64,000 bases of DNA from Pandoraea cepalis (GCF_902459665.1 NZ_CABPSL010000002.1:349072-413071); one strand, 5' to 3'; shown: positions 17,422 through 26,816, counted from the stretch's first letter. Notes: generated from the sequence alone by a model not told the origin. Numbers and translations: made by a program.

Positions 17422-18144
17422 ATGGCGACAAAAAAAGCGACGCAACGCACGGGGAAACCAGTGCCCCATGTACCGGATGACGCACGGGAAGCCATCCCGC
17501 GAGGTCGCATGGTCGATATGGCTTACGAGTGGATTGAAGAGGCGATCGTGACGCTGCGGCTCGCGCCGGGGTCGACCTTGTCGGAACTGCAACTGAGCGA
17601 GATGACGGGCTTTGGCCGAACGCCGATCCGGGAGGCCGTGCAGCGACTGGCCCGCGAGCATTTGATCGTGGTGTTGCCGCAACGAGGGCTACTCATCCCG
17701 CCGATGGACGTCGCCAAGCAACTGCGCTTGCTGGAGACGCGACGTGAGGTGGAGCGCTTGATTGCGCGAAGCGCAGCAAAGAAGGCGACGGCCGAACAGC
17801 GCGAGCATTTCACGCGTCTGGCGAAGGCATTCAAGAGTTCGGCCCGCAGCGGCAAGGATGTGGAGTTCGTCCGCGCCGACCGCGAGTTCAACGAATTGTG
17901 CCTCGTGGCCGCGCGCAACGAGTTCGCCGAGGGCGCGATGCGTTTGTTGCACGGACTGGCGCGCCGCTTCTGGTACTACCACTACAAGGAAGCGGCCGAT
18001 TTGCCCACGATGGCACGCCTGCATGCGGAAGTCGCGGAAGCGATTGCCGCGGGCGAAGTGAAGCGCGCAGGCGACGCCCTCGATGCGCTGTTGGACAATA
18101 TCGAGGCATTCACGCGAGCCACGGTGCTGGGCGAGCGAGCCTAG
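17422..18144 (+). CDS. GntR-family regulator (FCD subfamily)
   Basis: 240 residues. The N-terminal winged helix has LSELQLSEMTGFGRTPIREAVQRLAREHLIVVLPQRG, the standard GntR recognition region at about residues 52-90. The C-terminal all-helical FCD domain (about 105-235) has the histidine and aspartate positions that normally bind a metal and a carboxylate effector (ADREFNELC, HAEVAEAIAAG). It is divergent from the hydrolase gene and probably represses the 17.2-12.8 kb cluster. The 225-bp gap is AT-rich, with GATATACAATTAATAT just upstream of its start. Confidence 0.88.
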   Translation: MATKKATQRTGKPVPHVPDDAREAIPRGRMVDMAYEWIEEAIVTLRLAPGSTLSELQLSEMTGFGRTPIREAVQRLAREHLIVVLPQRGLLIPPMDVAKQLRLLETRREVERLIARSAAKKATAEQREHFTRLAKAFKSSARSGKDVEFVRADREFNELCLVAARNEFAEGAMRLLHGLARRFWYYHYKEAADLPTMARLHAEVAEAIAAGEVKRAGDALDALLDNIEAFTRATVLGERA

Positions 18145-18202
18145 TGGCGGAATTTCCCCTGGCTTGTCTGACAAAGGCGGCGACAGGCGCGCCGCCCCAA
18201 AC

Positions 18203-18478
18203 TCAAATCGCCGACGGGTGGCGCGCCAGCGGCGTCACCGAGATGTCCATGTACGGGAACAGGGGCAACTGGCTCAGCAGCGTGTGCAGCTCGTCGTTGC
18301 TCTCGACATCGAAGATGCTGTAGTTGGCATATTCCCCGACCACGCGCCAGATGCTGGGCCACTTGCCCGAGCGTTGCAACGATTGAGAATACTCTTTTTC
18401 CGCCGCCTTGATACGCGCAGCCTCTTCCGCCGGCACCGTATCGGGAATCCGAACGATCATATGAACCAGATACAGCAT
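18203..18478 (-). CDS. catC: Muconolactone delta-isomerase
   Basis: 91 residues, the usual length. MLYLVHMIVRIPDTVPAEEAARIKAAEKEYS and the block GKWPSIWRVVGEYANYSIFDVESNDELHTLLSQLPLFPYM are characteristic of CatC. It converts (+)-muconolactone to 3-oxoadipate enol-lactone as a decameric ferredoxin-like enzyme in the cytosol. It is the last gene of the catB-catD-catC operon, 116 bp after catD. Confidence 0.95.
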   Translation of the reverse strand: MLYLVHMIVRIPDTVPAEEAARIKAAEKEYSQSLQRSGKWPSIWRVVGEYANYSIFDVESNDELHTLLSQLPLFPYMDISVTPLARHPSAI

Positions 18479-18594
18479 TTCACTCTCCTTGAAGCGCGGG
18501 CGAAGTGCCCTTGACAGTCACAGGTGGGGCCACGCCACGACGACTGTGATATGAATCGCACGGAGATCGGTTGCGACCTCCGATGCGCCTCGCG

Positions 18595-19431
18595 TCAGGC
18601 AAGCGCCCTGGCGAGGAACTGGACCAGCGCGGCCTCGAACTGCGCCGGCGCCTCGATGTTCGACAGATGCGAGGCCGGCACCGACACCACCGTCGATCCG
18701 GCGATGGCGCGTTGCATCGCCTGCGCATCGGCCACCGTCGTCACCGGGTCGAACTCGCCGGCGATCAACAGTGTCGGTACCTTGATCGCCGAGATCTCGT
18801 CTCTGAGGTCAGAGGTCGCCAGGGCGTCGCAGCACGACGCGTAGCCTTCCGGCGCAAGCGCCGCAATCCCGGCCTGCGCGAGCGCCACGCGCGCCGGCTC
18901 GCGGGCGATGAAGCCCTCGGTAAACCAGCGCGACGGCGAGGATGCGGCCAACGCCGCCATCGCAGCTTTTCCATCTGTACGGACCTGCGTGGCGCGGGTC
19001 GTCCACCCCTCGGTCGTGCCGATCCTGGCGGCGCTGTTGCACACCGCAATCGCGTTGAAGCGCGTTGGCGCATGCAGACCCAGCCACAAGCCCGTATGCC
19101 CGCCCATCGATACGCCGCAGAAGCTCGCGCGAGGCACGTCCAGCGCGTCGAGCAGCGCGACGACGTCATCGCCCAACTGGTCGAACGTATAAGGCCCCTG
19201 CGTGACGATGCTGCCGCCGTGTCCTCTCGTGTCGTAGCGCACGACACGGAAGTCGCGCGCCAAACCCGGCACCTGCGCGTCCCACATCTCCAGCGTCGTG
19301 CCGAGCGAGTTGCTCAGCACTAGCACCGGCGCGGATACCGGGCCGGAAATCGCGACGCGAAAGCGGCCGTTTCTCGTTTCGATATACGTGTCGCCGGGCG
19401 TTTCAATCGCCGTGTCGAGGATGGCGGACAT
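18595..19431 (-). CDS. catD: 3-oxoadipate enol-lactonase
   Basis: 278 residues, alpha/beta hydrolase. VLSNSLGTTLEMWD gives the oxyanion region, CGVSMGGHTGLWLG the nucleophile elbow, LIAGEFDPVTT the acid and PASHLSNIEAP the histidine. The N-terminus and these motifs match PcaD/CatD, which hydrolyse 3-oxoadipate enol-lactone to 3-oxoadipate. It lies between catC and catB in the same orientation. The later enzymes (3-oxoadipate CoA-transferase and thiolase) are not in this window. Confidence 0.95.
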   Translation of the reverse strand: MSAILDTAIETPGDTYIETRNGRFRVAISGPVSAPVLVLSNSLGTTLEMWDAQVPGLARDFRVVRYDTRGHGGSIVTQGPYTFDQLGDDVVALLDALDVPRASFCGVSMGGHTGLWLGLHAPTRFNAIAVCNSAARIGTTEGWTTRATQVRTDGKAAMAALAASSPSRWFTEGFIAREPARVALAQAGIAALAPEGYASCCDALATSDLRDEISAIKVPTLLIAGEFDPVTTVADAQAMQRAIAGSTVVSVPASHLSNIEAPAQFEAALVQFLARALA

Positions 19432-19585
19432 ACGGTGTCTCTCTCAGGTCGGCGGGAATGGCGGCACGTGCGTGCCGCCATTCGGTGCGCCATAGGGTTT
19501 GGATGGAAGGCGATGGGCATGCACCCGTGTCGTTCGGCGCAACACCCGGCGGGCCGCAGTGCGCAGGTCGCTCGCGGAACCCGGC

Positions 19586-20731
19586 CTATCGCGCGCCAGT
19601 GACGACGCGCTGCGTGTCGCGACGATAGTGGGCGAGCTTGTCCTCGTCGATCGTGACGCCCAGGCCCACGCCGGTGGGCAGGTGCAGCGCGAACTCGCGG
19701 TAGGTCGGCCGCTCGACGACGATATCGTCCTTGAGCAACAGCGGCCCGAACAGCTCGGTACCCCAGGCGAGTTGACGAAGCGTGCAGAAGCAGTGCGCCG
19801 CCGCGATCGAGCCGATCGTGCCTTCGAGCATGGTGCCGCCATAGAGCGCGACACCCGCGGCATCGCCAACGGCGGCGGCACGCAGCGTGCCGTAAAGACC
19901 GCCAGCCTTGGCGATCTTCAGAGCGAACACATCGGCACAACCGCCGCGCACGAGTTCAATGGCGTCCTCGGCACCGAGGATCGCTTCGTCGGCCATGATC
20001 GGCACGACAAAGCGAGCCGCCAGTCGCGCCAGGCCGGCGCGCTGGTCGCGTGGGATCGGTTGCTCGATCAGGTCGACGCCGGCGGCTTCGAGCGCGGCGA
20101 TGCCCGTGGCCGCTTCCGCTTCGTTCCATGCCTGATTGACGTCCACCGTGACGCGCGCACGGTCGCCCAGGGCGCGCTTGATCGCGGCAACGTGGGCCAC
20201 GTCATCGCTTACGGCCCGCCGTCCGATCTTGAGCTTGAAGGTGTTGTGGCGGCGCTCGGCCAGCAGGCGCTCAGCCTCGTCGATGTCGCGTGCGGTATCG
20301 CCACTGGCCAGCGTCCAAAGCGTCGGGAGCGTTTCGCGCACCGCGCCGCCCAGGAGCGTGACGAGCGGCACGCCAAGACGCTTCGCCTGGGCATCGAGCA
20401 AGGCCGTTTCCAGCGCAGACTTGGCGAAGCGATTGCCGCGCGCGACCTTGTCCAGGCGCACCATGGCCGCGTGCACATTGGTGGCGTCGACCTCGCTCAA
20501 TGCGGGCGCGAGATAGGTGTCGATCGCGAGCTTGATGCCCTCCGGGCTTTCCTCGCCGTAGGACAACCCACCGATCGTGGTGGCCTCGCCGATGCCTTCG
20601 ATGCCGTCGCTGCAACGCAGCCTGACGATCACCAGTGTTTGCTTCTGCATCGTCGTCATCGCGAGCTGGTGCGCGCGAATCGTCGGCAGGTCGACCAGAA
20701 TGGCCTCGATGGAGCTGACGGTTGGTTTCAT
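19586..20731 (-). CDS. catB: Muconate cycloisomerase
   Basis: 381 residues of the enolase superfamily MLE subgroup. FKLKIGRR holds the catalytic K-x-K lysines, VDVNQAW, EQPIPRD and ADEAI give the metal ligands, and GTMLEGTIGSIAAAHCF is the C-terminal MLE motif. It lactonises cis,cis-muconate to muconolactone with Mn2+. It heads the catBDC operon; a perfect ATAC-N7-GTAT operator lies 84-98 bp upstream of its start. Chloromuconate cycloisomerases are a close alternative, but the surrounding catA/ben genes fit CatB. Confidence 0.95.
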   Translation of the reverse strand: MKPTVSSIEAILVDLPTIRAHQLAMTTMQKQTLVIVRLRCSDGIEGIGEATTIGGLSYGEESPEGIKLAIDTYLAPALSEVDATNVHAAMVRLDKVARGNRFAKSALETALLDAQAKRLGVPLVTLLGGAVRETLPTLWTLASGDTARDIDEAERLLAERRHNTFKLKIGRRAVSDDVAHVAAIKRALGDRARVTVDVNQAWNEAEAATGIAALEAAGVDLIEQPIPRDQRAGLARLAARFVVPIMADEAILGAEDAIELVRGGCADVFALKIAKAGGLYGTLRAAAVGDAAGVALYGGTMLEGTIGSIAAAHCFCTLRQLAWGTELFGPLLLKDDIVVERPTYREFALHLPTGVGLGVTIDEDKLAHYRRDTQRVVTGAR

Positions 20732-20814
20732 ACCCGGGAGATACAGTTGGACAGTGAATCGCAGTATGCAAGCCGCGTTATGTCGCTGTCCAAGACCGAT
20801 GGCGTCTTGTTCAA

Positions 20815-20829
20815 TACCTGCCGGGTATG
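20815..20829. promoter_or_regulatory. CatM/BenM-type LysR operator for catB
   Basis: ATACCTGCCGGGTAT is a perfect ATAC-N7-GTAT, the consensus of BenM/CatM-type regulators. It lies between the catR stop and catB, where LysR activators normally bind. Confidence 0.75.
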
Positions 20830-20836
20830 GTGTCGA

Positions 20837-21769
20837 TTAGGGTGAGCCGAGGTCCGAGGGCGGGAGGTGCTCCATGTTCCCCTCGGCGTAGAGGTCGTAG
20901 ATCAATTCGAGCATGGCGCGAATATCGGGCGATTCGTCGAGCAATCGCATGCTCAGGATAATCGGCGATACAAGATTGGAATCGTCGAGTTCCTTATAGG
21001 CGATGTCGTCGCGTTTGAGGCCATTGACGCTCTGCGGCACGATGGCGATGCCTTCGCCAGCCGCGACAAGCCCGAGCGCAATCTGCAACTCCCGTGTCTC
21101 GTAGATGCGCTCCGGCTTGAGCGCACGATCGTGGAAGGCGGCAAGCACCTGATCGGCATAGCTCGGGCGAGGGGCTTGGGGAAAAATGATCAGCGTTTCC
21201 GACACGAGGTCGTGCAGCGACAGAACTGGCTTGGTCTCGATCAACGGATGGCCGAGCGGCAGGGCGACGATCATGCGTTCCTCGCGCAGCACCACGCGAC
21301 GAATGCTCGGGTCTTCGTGACGAATGCGGCCGAAGCCGACATCGATACGGCCTTCCTTGAGCGCCTGGATCTGATCCATTGTCGACATCTCGTGCAGACT
21401 CAGCGCAACCGTGCTGTTCTCCCCGCGAAAACGCCGGATGATCTTCGGCAGCATGCCGTAGAGCGTCGAGCCGACAAAACCGACCGACAGGCTGCGATCG
21501 ATCTTGCCCACGCGCCGCGTCATCGATTCGAGTTCGGAGGTTTGCGCGAGCAACTGCACCGCCTGCGAATAAAAAAAGCGCCCCGTGTCGGTCAGTTTGA
21601 GCGGACGCGAGTCGCGCTCGAACAGTTGAACGCCGAGCAACTCCTCGAGTTGCTGAATCTGGCGACTGAGCGGCGGCTGTGCGATATGCAGCCGTGCGGC
21701 GGCGCGCGTGAAGTTGCGTTCTTCAGCAACCGCCACGAAGTAGCGCATATGGCGCAACTCAATATTCAT
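20837..21769 (-). CDS. catR: LysR regulator of catechol/benzoate genes (CatR/CatM/BenM type)
   Basis: 310 residues. The HTH is NFTRAAARLHIAQPPLSRQIQQLEELLGVQLFERDSRPLKLT, the exact BenM/CatM/CatR style with QPPLSRQI. The C-terminal domain would sense cis,cis-muconate (and perhaps benzoate). It lies between divergent catA (176-bp gap) and catB (105-bp gap), with perfect ATAC-N7-GTAT sites at both, so it probably activates both operons and represses itself. Whether it also controls benABCD through read-through from catA is open. Confidence 0.9.
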   Translation of the reverse strand: MNIELRHMRYFVAVAEERNFTRAAARLHIAQPPLSRQIQQLEELLGVQLFERDSRPLKLTDTGRFFYSQAVQLLAQTSELESMTRRVGKIDRSLSVGFVGSTLYGMLPKIIRRFRGENSTVALSLHEMSTMDQIQALKEGRIDVGFGRIRHEDPSIRRVVLREERMIVALPLGHPLIETKPVLSLHDLVSETLIIFPQAPRPSYADQVLAAFHDRALKPERIYETRELQIALGLVAAGEGIAIVPQSVNGLKRDDIAYKELDDSNLVSPIILSMRLLDESPDIRAMLELIYDLYAEGNMEHLPPSDLGSP

Positions 21770-21820
21770 TTCATACCTTTCAGATATCGCGCCGATACTA
21801 AATCAGTGTTGGACGGTGCT

Positions 21821-21882
21821 ATACCCCGTCATTATCCTGACTTCATGCTCTGCATCAGTGCTCGATTATACCTATCGCGTAT
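21821..21882. promoter_or_regulatory. CatM/BenM-type operators upstream of catA
   Basis: A perfect ATAC-CTATCGC-GTAT at 21868-21882 lies 64-78 bp before the catA ATG. A degenerate ATAC-CCCGTCA-TTAT (21821-21835) lies 47 bp further upstream, in the catR-catA gap. This matches the multi-site pattern known for BenM/CatM promoters. Confidence 0.75.
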
Positions 21883-21945
21883 GGACGACGAATGCTTGGT
21901 GCACGGGTTAACCCCAGCAAAATTCGAATAGAGGTAGGAGAAGAC

Positions 21946-22881
21946 ATGAGCGTGAAAGTATTCGACACGAGCGAAGTGCAAGCGCTGTTGAGCGCCGCTG
22001 CCAATCTCGGAAATCCGACCGGCGATACGCGCACCAAGCAAATCGTGCATCGCTTGCTGAGCGACCTTTTCAAAGCGATCGACGACCTCGATATTACGCC
22101 GGATGAAATCTGGGCCGGCGTCAACTATTTCAACAAACTGGGCCAGGATGGCGAGGCGGCACTGTTGGCCGCCGGCCTCGGCCTCGAGAAGTATCTCGAC
22201 GTGCGCATGGACGCCGAGGACCGGGCCGCCGAGATTGAAGGCGGCACGCCGCGCACGATCGAAGGCCCGCTCTACGTCGCTGGTGCGCCGCTGCGCGACG
22301 CGGTGTCGAAGATCGACCTCGATGCAGATGCCGACGCTGGCCCGCTGGTGATTCGCGGCAAGGTGACCGGCCCTGACGGTCAACCGGTGGCGGGCGCTGT
22401 CGTCGAGTGCTGGCATGCCAACTCGAACGGCTTCTATTCACACTTCGATCCGACGGGCGCGCAATCGCCGTTCAATTTGCGCGGCGCCGTGCGCACCGAT
22501 GCGCAAGGCAAGTACGAATTCCGCACGCTGATGCCGGTGGGCTACGGTTGTCCGCCGCAAGGCGCCACGCAGCAACTGCTCGACGCGCTGGCCCGACACG
22601 GCAACCGTCCGGCGCACGTGCACTTCTTCGTGACCAGCGAACAGCATCGCAAGCTCACGACGCAAATCAACATCGAGGGCGATCCGCTGATCTGGGACGA
22701 CTTCGCCTATGCCACGCGCGAGGACCTGATCCCGCACGTGGTCGAGAAGACCGGCGGCGCTACGCTCGGCCTGAAAGCGGACGACTACAAGGAAATCGAA
22801 TTCGATATCCAGTTGAGCCCGCTCACGCATGGCAAGGACAACCAGATCGTTCATCGCCTGCGCGCTTCGGCGGCGGCATAA
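21946..22881 (+). CDS. catA: Catechol 1,2-dioxygenase
   Basis: 311 residues from ATG 21946, after TAGGAGA; an upstream in-frame ATG at 21892 is too close to the operator. Intradiol dioxygenase with an N-terminal helical dimerisation part and the non-haem Fe(III) ligands: Tyr in EGPLYVAGAP, Tyr in PVGYGCPPQG, and His-x-His in RPAHVHFFV. It cleaves catechol to cis,cis-muconate. It is divergent from catR and stands 107 bp before benA in the same direction, so the catechol made by BenABCD is consumed by an enzyme from the same locus. Confidence 0.96.
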   Translation: MSVKVFDTSEVQALLSAAANLGNPTGDTRTKQIVHRLLSDLFKAIDDLDITPDEIWAGVNYFNKLGQDGEAALLAAGLGLEKYLDVRMDAEDRAAEIEGGTPRTIEGPLYVAGAPLRDAVSKIDLDADADAGPLVIRGKVTGPDGQPVAGAVVECWHANSNGFYSHFDPTGAQSPFNLRGAVRTDAQGKYEFRTLMPVGYGCPPQGATQQLLDALARHGNRPAHVHFFVTSEQHRKLTTQINIEGDPLIWDDFAYATREDLIPHVVEKTGGATLGLKADDYKEIEFDIQLSPLTHGKDNQIVHRLRASAAA

Positions 22882-22953
22882 CCGCCCGCCACGGCGGCGG
22901 CGCCAGTGCGCAGCCGCCCATCTCATCGTTCCACCTTTGATACCGACGCGATC

Positions 22954-22987
22954 GCTCCCCGGTGGGAGCACGCGCGGGGAGAGCCCC
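22954..22987 (+). promoter_or_regulatory. Two small hairpins overlapping the benA ribosome-binding site
   Basis: GCTCCC-CGGT-GGGAGC (22954-22969) is followed by GGGG-AGAG-CCCC (22976-22987), one base before the benA ATG. The second hairpin contains the GGGGAG Shine-Dalgarno in its 5' arm. It could limit benA translation, or the pair may be a remnant of a weak terminator after catA. Confidence 0.45.
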
Positions 22988-22988
22988 C

Positions 22989-24347
22989 ATGTCCTCCATC
23001 ACCCAAACCCGCTCGCCACTGGATGCGCTGCTCGATACGGCCGTTCAGGACGACAAGCAGGCCGGCGTCTTCCGCTGCCGTCGCGACATTTTTACCAATG
23101 CCGAGTTGTTCGAACTCGAGATGAAGCACATCTTCGAGAGCAATTGGGTCTATCTGGCCCATGAAAGCCAGATCCCGAACAACAACGATTACTACACGAC
23201 GTGGATCGGTCGCCAGCCCGTGGTCGTCACGCGCGACAAGAACGGTGAGCTGCACGCGGTCATCAATGCCTGCGCGCACAAGGGGGCCATGCTGTGCCGT
23301 CGCAAGCACGGCAACAAGGGCAGCTTCACATGCCCGTTCCACGGCTGGACGTTCTCCAACACCGGCAAGCTGCTCAAGGTGAAGGAAGAGAAGACCACGC
23401 AGTATCCGGTGCAATTCAATACGCACGGCTCGCATGACCTGCGCAAGGTCGCGCGCTTCGAGAGCTATCGCGGTTTCCTGTTCGGCAGCCTCAACCCCGA
23501 TTCGATGCCGCTCGCGGACTATCTCGGCGAGACCCGCGTGATCATCGACCAGATCGTCGATCAGGCGCCGCAAGGGCTGGAAGTCGTGCGCGGCAATTCC
23601 TCGTACGTCTACGACGGCAACTGGAAGATGCAGATGGAGAACGGCTGCGACGGCTATCACGTCAGTACCGTTCACTGGAACTACGCGGCGACCATGGGCC
23701 GACGCAAGGAGGAGGGCACGAAAGCCGTCGACGCCAACAGCTGGAGCAAGTCGGTGGCGGGCGTCTATGGCTTCGATCATGGCCACATCCTGTTGTGGAC
23801 CAACACGATGAATCCGGAAGTTCGCCCGGTCTACGCGCATCGTGACGAAATCAAGGCGCGCGTCGGCGACGTCAAGGCCGATTTCATCGTCAACCAGACG
23901 CGCAACCTCTGCCTCTACCCGAACGTGTTCCTGATGGACCAGTTCAGCACGCAGATTCGCGTGGTACGCCCGCTCAGCGTGGACAAGACGGAAGTTTCGA
24001 TCTTCTGCTTTGCGCCGAAGGGAGAAAGTGCCGAAGTGCGCGCCCACCGCATCCGCCAGTACGAGGACTTCTTCAACGTCACGGGCATGGGCACGGCCGA
24101 CGACCTGGAAGAATTCCGCGCCTGCCAGGCGGGGTATGCCGGCACCACGGCGCTGTGGAACGACTTGTCGCGCGGCGCGCCGCTGTGGATTGACGGGCCG
24201 GACGACAACGCCCGCAAGATGGGCCTGACACCGCGCCTGTCCGGCGAGCGCAGCGAAGACGAAGGATTGTTCGTCTGCCAGCACGAATACTGGGTCGAAG
24301 TGATGCGCGACGCCCTGAAGAAAGAACAGACGGAGGCCACGGCATGA
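22989..24347 (+). CDS. benA: Benzoate 1,2-dioxygenase, alpha (Rieske) subunit
   Basis: 452 residues from ATG 22989. The Rieske centre is formed by CAHKGAMLC...CPFHGW (C-x-H...C-x2-H). The catalytic iron ligands lie in [16 protein letters not shown] and further downstream. Blocks such as [36 protein letters not shown] and the C-terminal [30 protein letters not shown] are those of BenA/XylX; anthranilate AntA lacks this N-terminus. With BenB and BenC it makes the 1,2-cis-diol of benzoate. Its stop overlaps the benB start (ATGA). A substituted-benzoate specificity (XylX type) cannot be excluded. Confidence 0.93.
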   Translation: MSSITQTRSPLDALLDTAVQDDKQAGVFRCRRDIFTNAELFELEMKHIFESNWVYLAHESQIPNNNDYYTTWIGRQPVVVTRDKNGELHAVINACAHKGAMLCRRKHGNKGSFTCPFHGWTFSNTGKLLKVKEEKTTQYPVQFNTHGSHDLRKVARFESYRGFLFGSLNPDSMPLADYLGETRVIIDQIVDQAPQGLEVVRGNSSYVYDGNWKMQMENGCDGYHVSTVHWNYAATMGRRKEEGTKAVDANSWSKSVAGVYGFDHGHILLWTNTMNPEVRPVYAHRDEIKARVGDVKADFIVNQTRNLCLYPNVFLMDQFSTQIRVVRPLSVDKTEVSIFCFAPKGESAEVRAHRIRQYEDFFNVTGMGTADDLEEFRACQAGYAGTTALWNDLSRGAPLWIDGPDDNARKMGLTPRLSGERSEDEGLFVCQHEYWVEVMRDALKKEQTEATA

Positions 24348-24832
24348 ACTTCGATTACGCAACGATTTGCGCCACGCTGTATCGCGAAGCCCGTCTGCTC
24401 GACGACCGTCAGTGGGACGAGTGGCTGGCGTGCTATGCCAACGACGTCACGTACTGGATGCCGGCGTGGGACGACGACGATCGCCTGACCGACGACCCCC
24501 AGAGCCAGATCTCGCTGATGTACTACGCGGACCGTGGGGGATTGGAGGATCGCGTGTTCCGCATCAAGACCGAGCGTAGCAGCGCCTCGATGCCGGAGCC
24601 CCGCACCGCGCATACCGTCGCGAATGTGGAAGTGCTGGCGCAACGCGACGACGAAGTCGACGTGCGCTACAACTTCAGCACGCTCAGCCATCGTTACAAG
24701 GCGACCGATCAATTCTTCGGCACGATGTTCGTCACGTTGCGCCACGACGGCGATGCGCTGTTGATCGCCAAGAAGAAGATCGTTTTGAAGAACGACTATA
24801 TCCGTCAGGTACTCGACGTTTATCACGTTTGA
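24344..24832 (+). CDS. benB: Benzoate 1,2-dioxygenase, beta subunit
   Basis: 162 residues, NTF2-like small subunit. [32 protein letters not shown] and [20 protein letters not shown] are typical of BenB. It supports the alpha3-beta3 hexamer and has no cofactor. It is coupled to benA by a 4-bp overlap. Confidence 0.94.
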   Translation: MNFDYATICATLYREARLLDDRQWDEWLACYANDVTYWMPAWDDDDRLTDDPQSQISLMYYADRGGLEDRVFRIKTERSSASMPEPRTAHTVANVEVLAQRDDEVDVRYNFSTLSHRYKATDQFFGTMFVTLRHDGDALLIAKKKIVLKNDYIRQVLDVYHV

Positions 24833-24872
24833 CGTTGACTATCGCATCAGGACTGGAAGTCGAGGAGGCTAT

Positions 24873-25895
24873 ATGTCCAGCTACAACGTAGCGCTCAATT
24901 TCGAAGACGGGGTGACCCGCTTCGTCGAATGCAAGGCTGGCGAGAAGGTGCTCGACGCCGCCTTCCGCGCCAAGATCAATCTGCCGATGGATTGCTCCGA
25001 CGGTGTGTGCGGCACTTGCAAGTGCCGTGCCGAGAGCGGCAGTTACGACATGGGCGACGACTACATTGACGACGCCCTGAGCGCGGACGAGAAGGACAGT
25101 GGCCTCGTCCTCACATGCCAGATGGTGCCGCAGAGCGACTGCGTGATTGCCGTGCCGGCGTCGTCAGCGGCGTGCAAGACGGAGCAGAGCCGATTCGCCG
25201 CGACCGTCACCAAAGTCGAGACGCACAACGACGCGGCGGTCGTGCTCGAACTCGATGTGGGCGCCGCCGCGCCCGTGTTCCTGCCCGGCCAGTACGTCAA
25301 CATCGATGTGCCTGGCAGCGGTGTGCGTCGCTCGTATTCGTTTTCGTCCGCGCCGGGCGAATCGCGCATCGGATTCCTCATCAAGAAGATTCCGGGCGGG
25401 GCCATGAGTTCGTGGCTCGATCATGCGCAACCCGGTAATGCGCTCGAGATGACCGGCCCGCTCGGTAGCTTCTATCTGCGCGCCGTCGAGCGCCCGTTGC
25501 TGTTCCTGGCGGGCGGCACGGGGCTGGCGCCGTTCCTGTCGATGCTCGAAGTCCTCGCGCGCACGTCGTCGCAACAACGCGTGCATCTGATCTACGGCGT
25601 GACGCGTGATCTCGATCTGGTCCAGGTTGAGGCGATCGAGGCCTACACAGCCAAGCTGCCGAATTTCACCTTTGCCACGGTGGTGGCGGACGCCGAATCG
25701 AAACACCCGCGCAAGGGCTGGGTGACGCAACACATCCCGGCGGAGGCGCTCAACGATGGCAACGTCGACGTGTATTTGTGCGGGCCGCCGCCGATGGTCG
25801 ATGCCGTGCGCAAATACTTCGATGACAACGGCGTGAGGCCCAAAAGCTTCCATTATGAGAAATTCACGCCCAACGTCGCAATGGTGGACGCATGA
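24873..25895 (+). CDS. benC: Benzoate 1,2-dioxygenase electron transfer component
   Basis: 340 residues. An N-terminal plant-type [2Fe-2S] ferredoxin (CSDGVCGTCKC ... LTCQ, residues about 40-90) is fused to an FAD domain (RRSYSFSSAP) and an NAD-binding domain (LFLAGGTGLAPFLSML, YLCGPPPMVDAV). It passes electrons from NADH to the BenAB Rieske centre. RBS GAGGAGG. It is 40 bp after benB, and its stop overlaps benD. Confidence 0.95.
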   Translation: MSSYNVALNFEDGVTRFVECKAGEKVLDAAFRAKINLPMDCSDGVCGTCKCRAESGSYDMGDDYIDDALSADEKDSGLVLTCQMVPQSDCVIAVPASSAACKTEQSRFAATVTKVETHNDAAVVLELDVGAAAPVFLPGQYVNIDVPGSGVRRSYSFSSAPGESRIGFLIKKIPGGAMSSWLDHAQPGNALEMTGPLGSFYLRAVERPLLFLAGGTGLAPFLSMLEVLARTSSQQRVHLIYGVTRDLDLVQVEAIEAYTAKLPNFTFATVVADAESKHPRKGWVTQHIPAEALNDGNVDVYLCGPPPMVDAVRKYFDDNGVRPKSFHYEKFTPNVAMVDA

Positions 25896-26665
25896 CAACG
25901 CAACGATTTGCCGGCAAGGTCATGGTCGTGACCGGTGCGGCGCAAGGCATCGGTCGGGGTGTCGCGCTGCGCGCGTCGGCCGAAGGGGCGAGGGTGGTCT
26001 TCGTGGATCGTGCCGAATTCGTCGCCGAGGTCGCGGCCGAAGCGGTCGGCGAGTCGGCCGGCTTCGTGGCCGATCTCGAGACCTACGAAGGTGCCGCCGC
26101 AGCCATGGCGTTCGCCAACGAGCGCTTCGGGGGCATCGACATTTTGATCAACGGCGTGGGCGGGGCGATTCGTATGCGTCCGTTCGCCGAGTTCGAGCCG
26201 GCGCAGATCGACGCGGAGATTCGCCGCTCGCTGATGCCAACGCTCTATACCTGCCACGCGGTGCTGCCGTACCTGCTCAAGCGTGGCGGCGGCACGATCG
26301 TCAACGTCTCGTCGAATGCGACTCGGGGTATTCGACGCGTGCCTTACTCCGCAGCGAAGGGCGGGGTGAACGCCATCACGCAATCGCTGGCGATGGAATA
26401 CGCCGAACACAATATTCGCGTCGCGGCGACCGCGCCGGGGGGCACCACGGCGCCGCCACGCCGGATTCCACGTAACGCCGCGGGCGACAGCGAACAAGAG
26501 GTTGCCTGGATGAACGAGGCGGTCGCGCAGGTGACCGAATCGACGTTCTTCAAACGTTACGGCACCCTCGACGAGCAAGTCGCGCCCATTCTTTTCCTGG
26601 CCTCCGACGAAGCCGGATACATCACCGGTACGGTCTTGCCGGTCGCCGGCGGCGATATGGGCTGA
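25892..26665 (+). CDS. benD: 1,6-dihydroxycyclohexa-2,4-diene-1-carboxylate dehydrogenase
   Basis: 257 residues, SDR family. The NAD motif is TGAAQGIGRGVALR, the catalytic Ser and Tyr-x3-Lys are in NVSSNATRG and YSAAKGGVNA. It oxidises and decarboxylates the benzoate cis-diol to catechol, feeding CatA. It overlaps benC by 4 bp and ends the ben operon. No benzoate transporter gene (benK/benE) follows; the 150 bp downstream show no clear terminator. Confidence 0.94.
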   Translation: MTTQRFAGKVMVVTGAAQGIGRGVALRASAEGARVVFVDRAEFVAEVAAEAVGESAGFVADLETYEGAAAAMAFANERFGGIDILINGVGGAIRMRPFAEFEPAQIDAEIRRSLMPTLYTCHAVLPYLLKRGGGTIVNVSSNATRGIRRVPYSAAKGGVNAITQSLAMEYAEHNIRVAATAPGGTTAPPRRIPRNAAGDSEQEVAWMNEAVAQVTESTFFKRYGTLDEQVAPILFLASDEAGYITGTVLPVAGGDMG

Positions 26666-26816
26666 CGCCAGGCGCCGAGAGATCATTGGATGAATGGGCG
26701 TTGCGCAAGCGCGTCGGCATGGCCTGCCAGTGGGGCAACAACGCCTGCTGCCGAGGTGGCAGATCGGCGGTTGGCATATGATGAACGGTCTTTGACTCCC
26801 CTGGAACGACCTTTCC

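Noticed and set aside
22989..25895. Anthranilate rather than benzoate dioxygenase
   Set aside because: The alpha subunit has BenA-type N- and C-terminal blocks, the three-component architecture includes a BenC-type reductase, and a benD gene follows.
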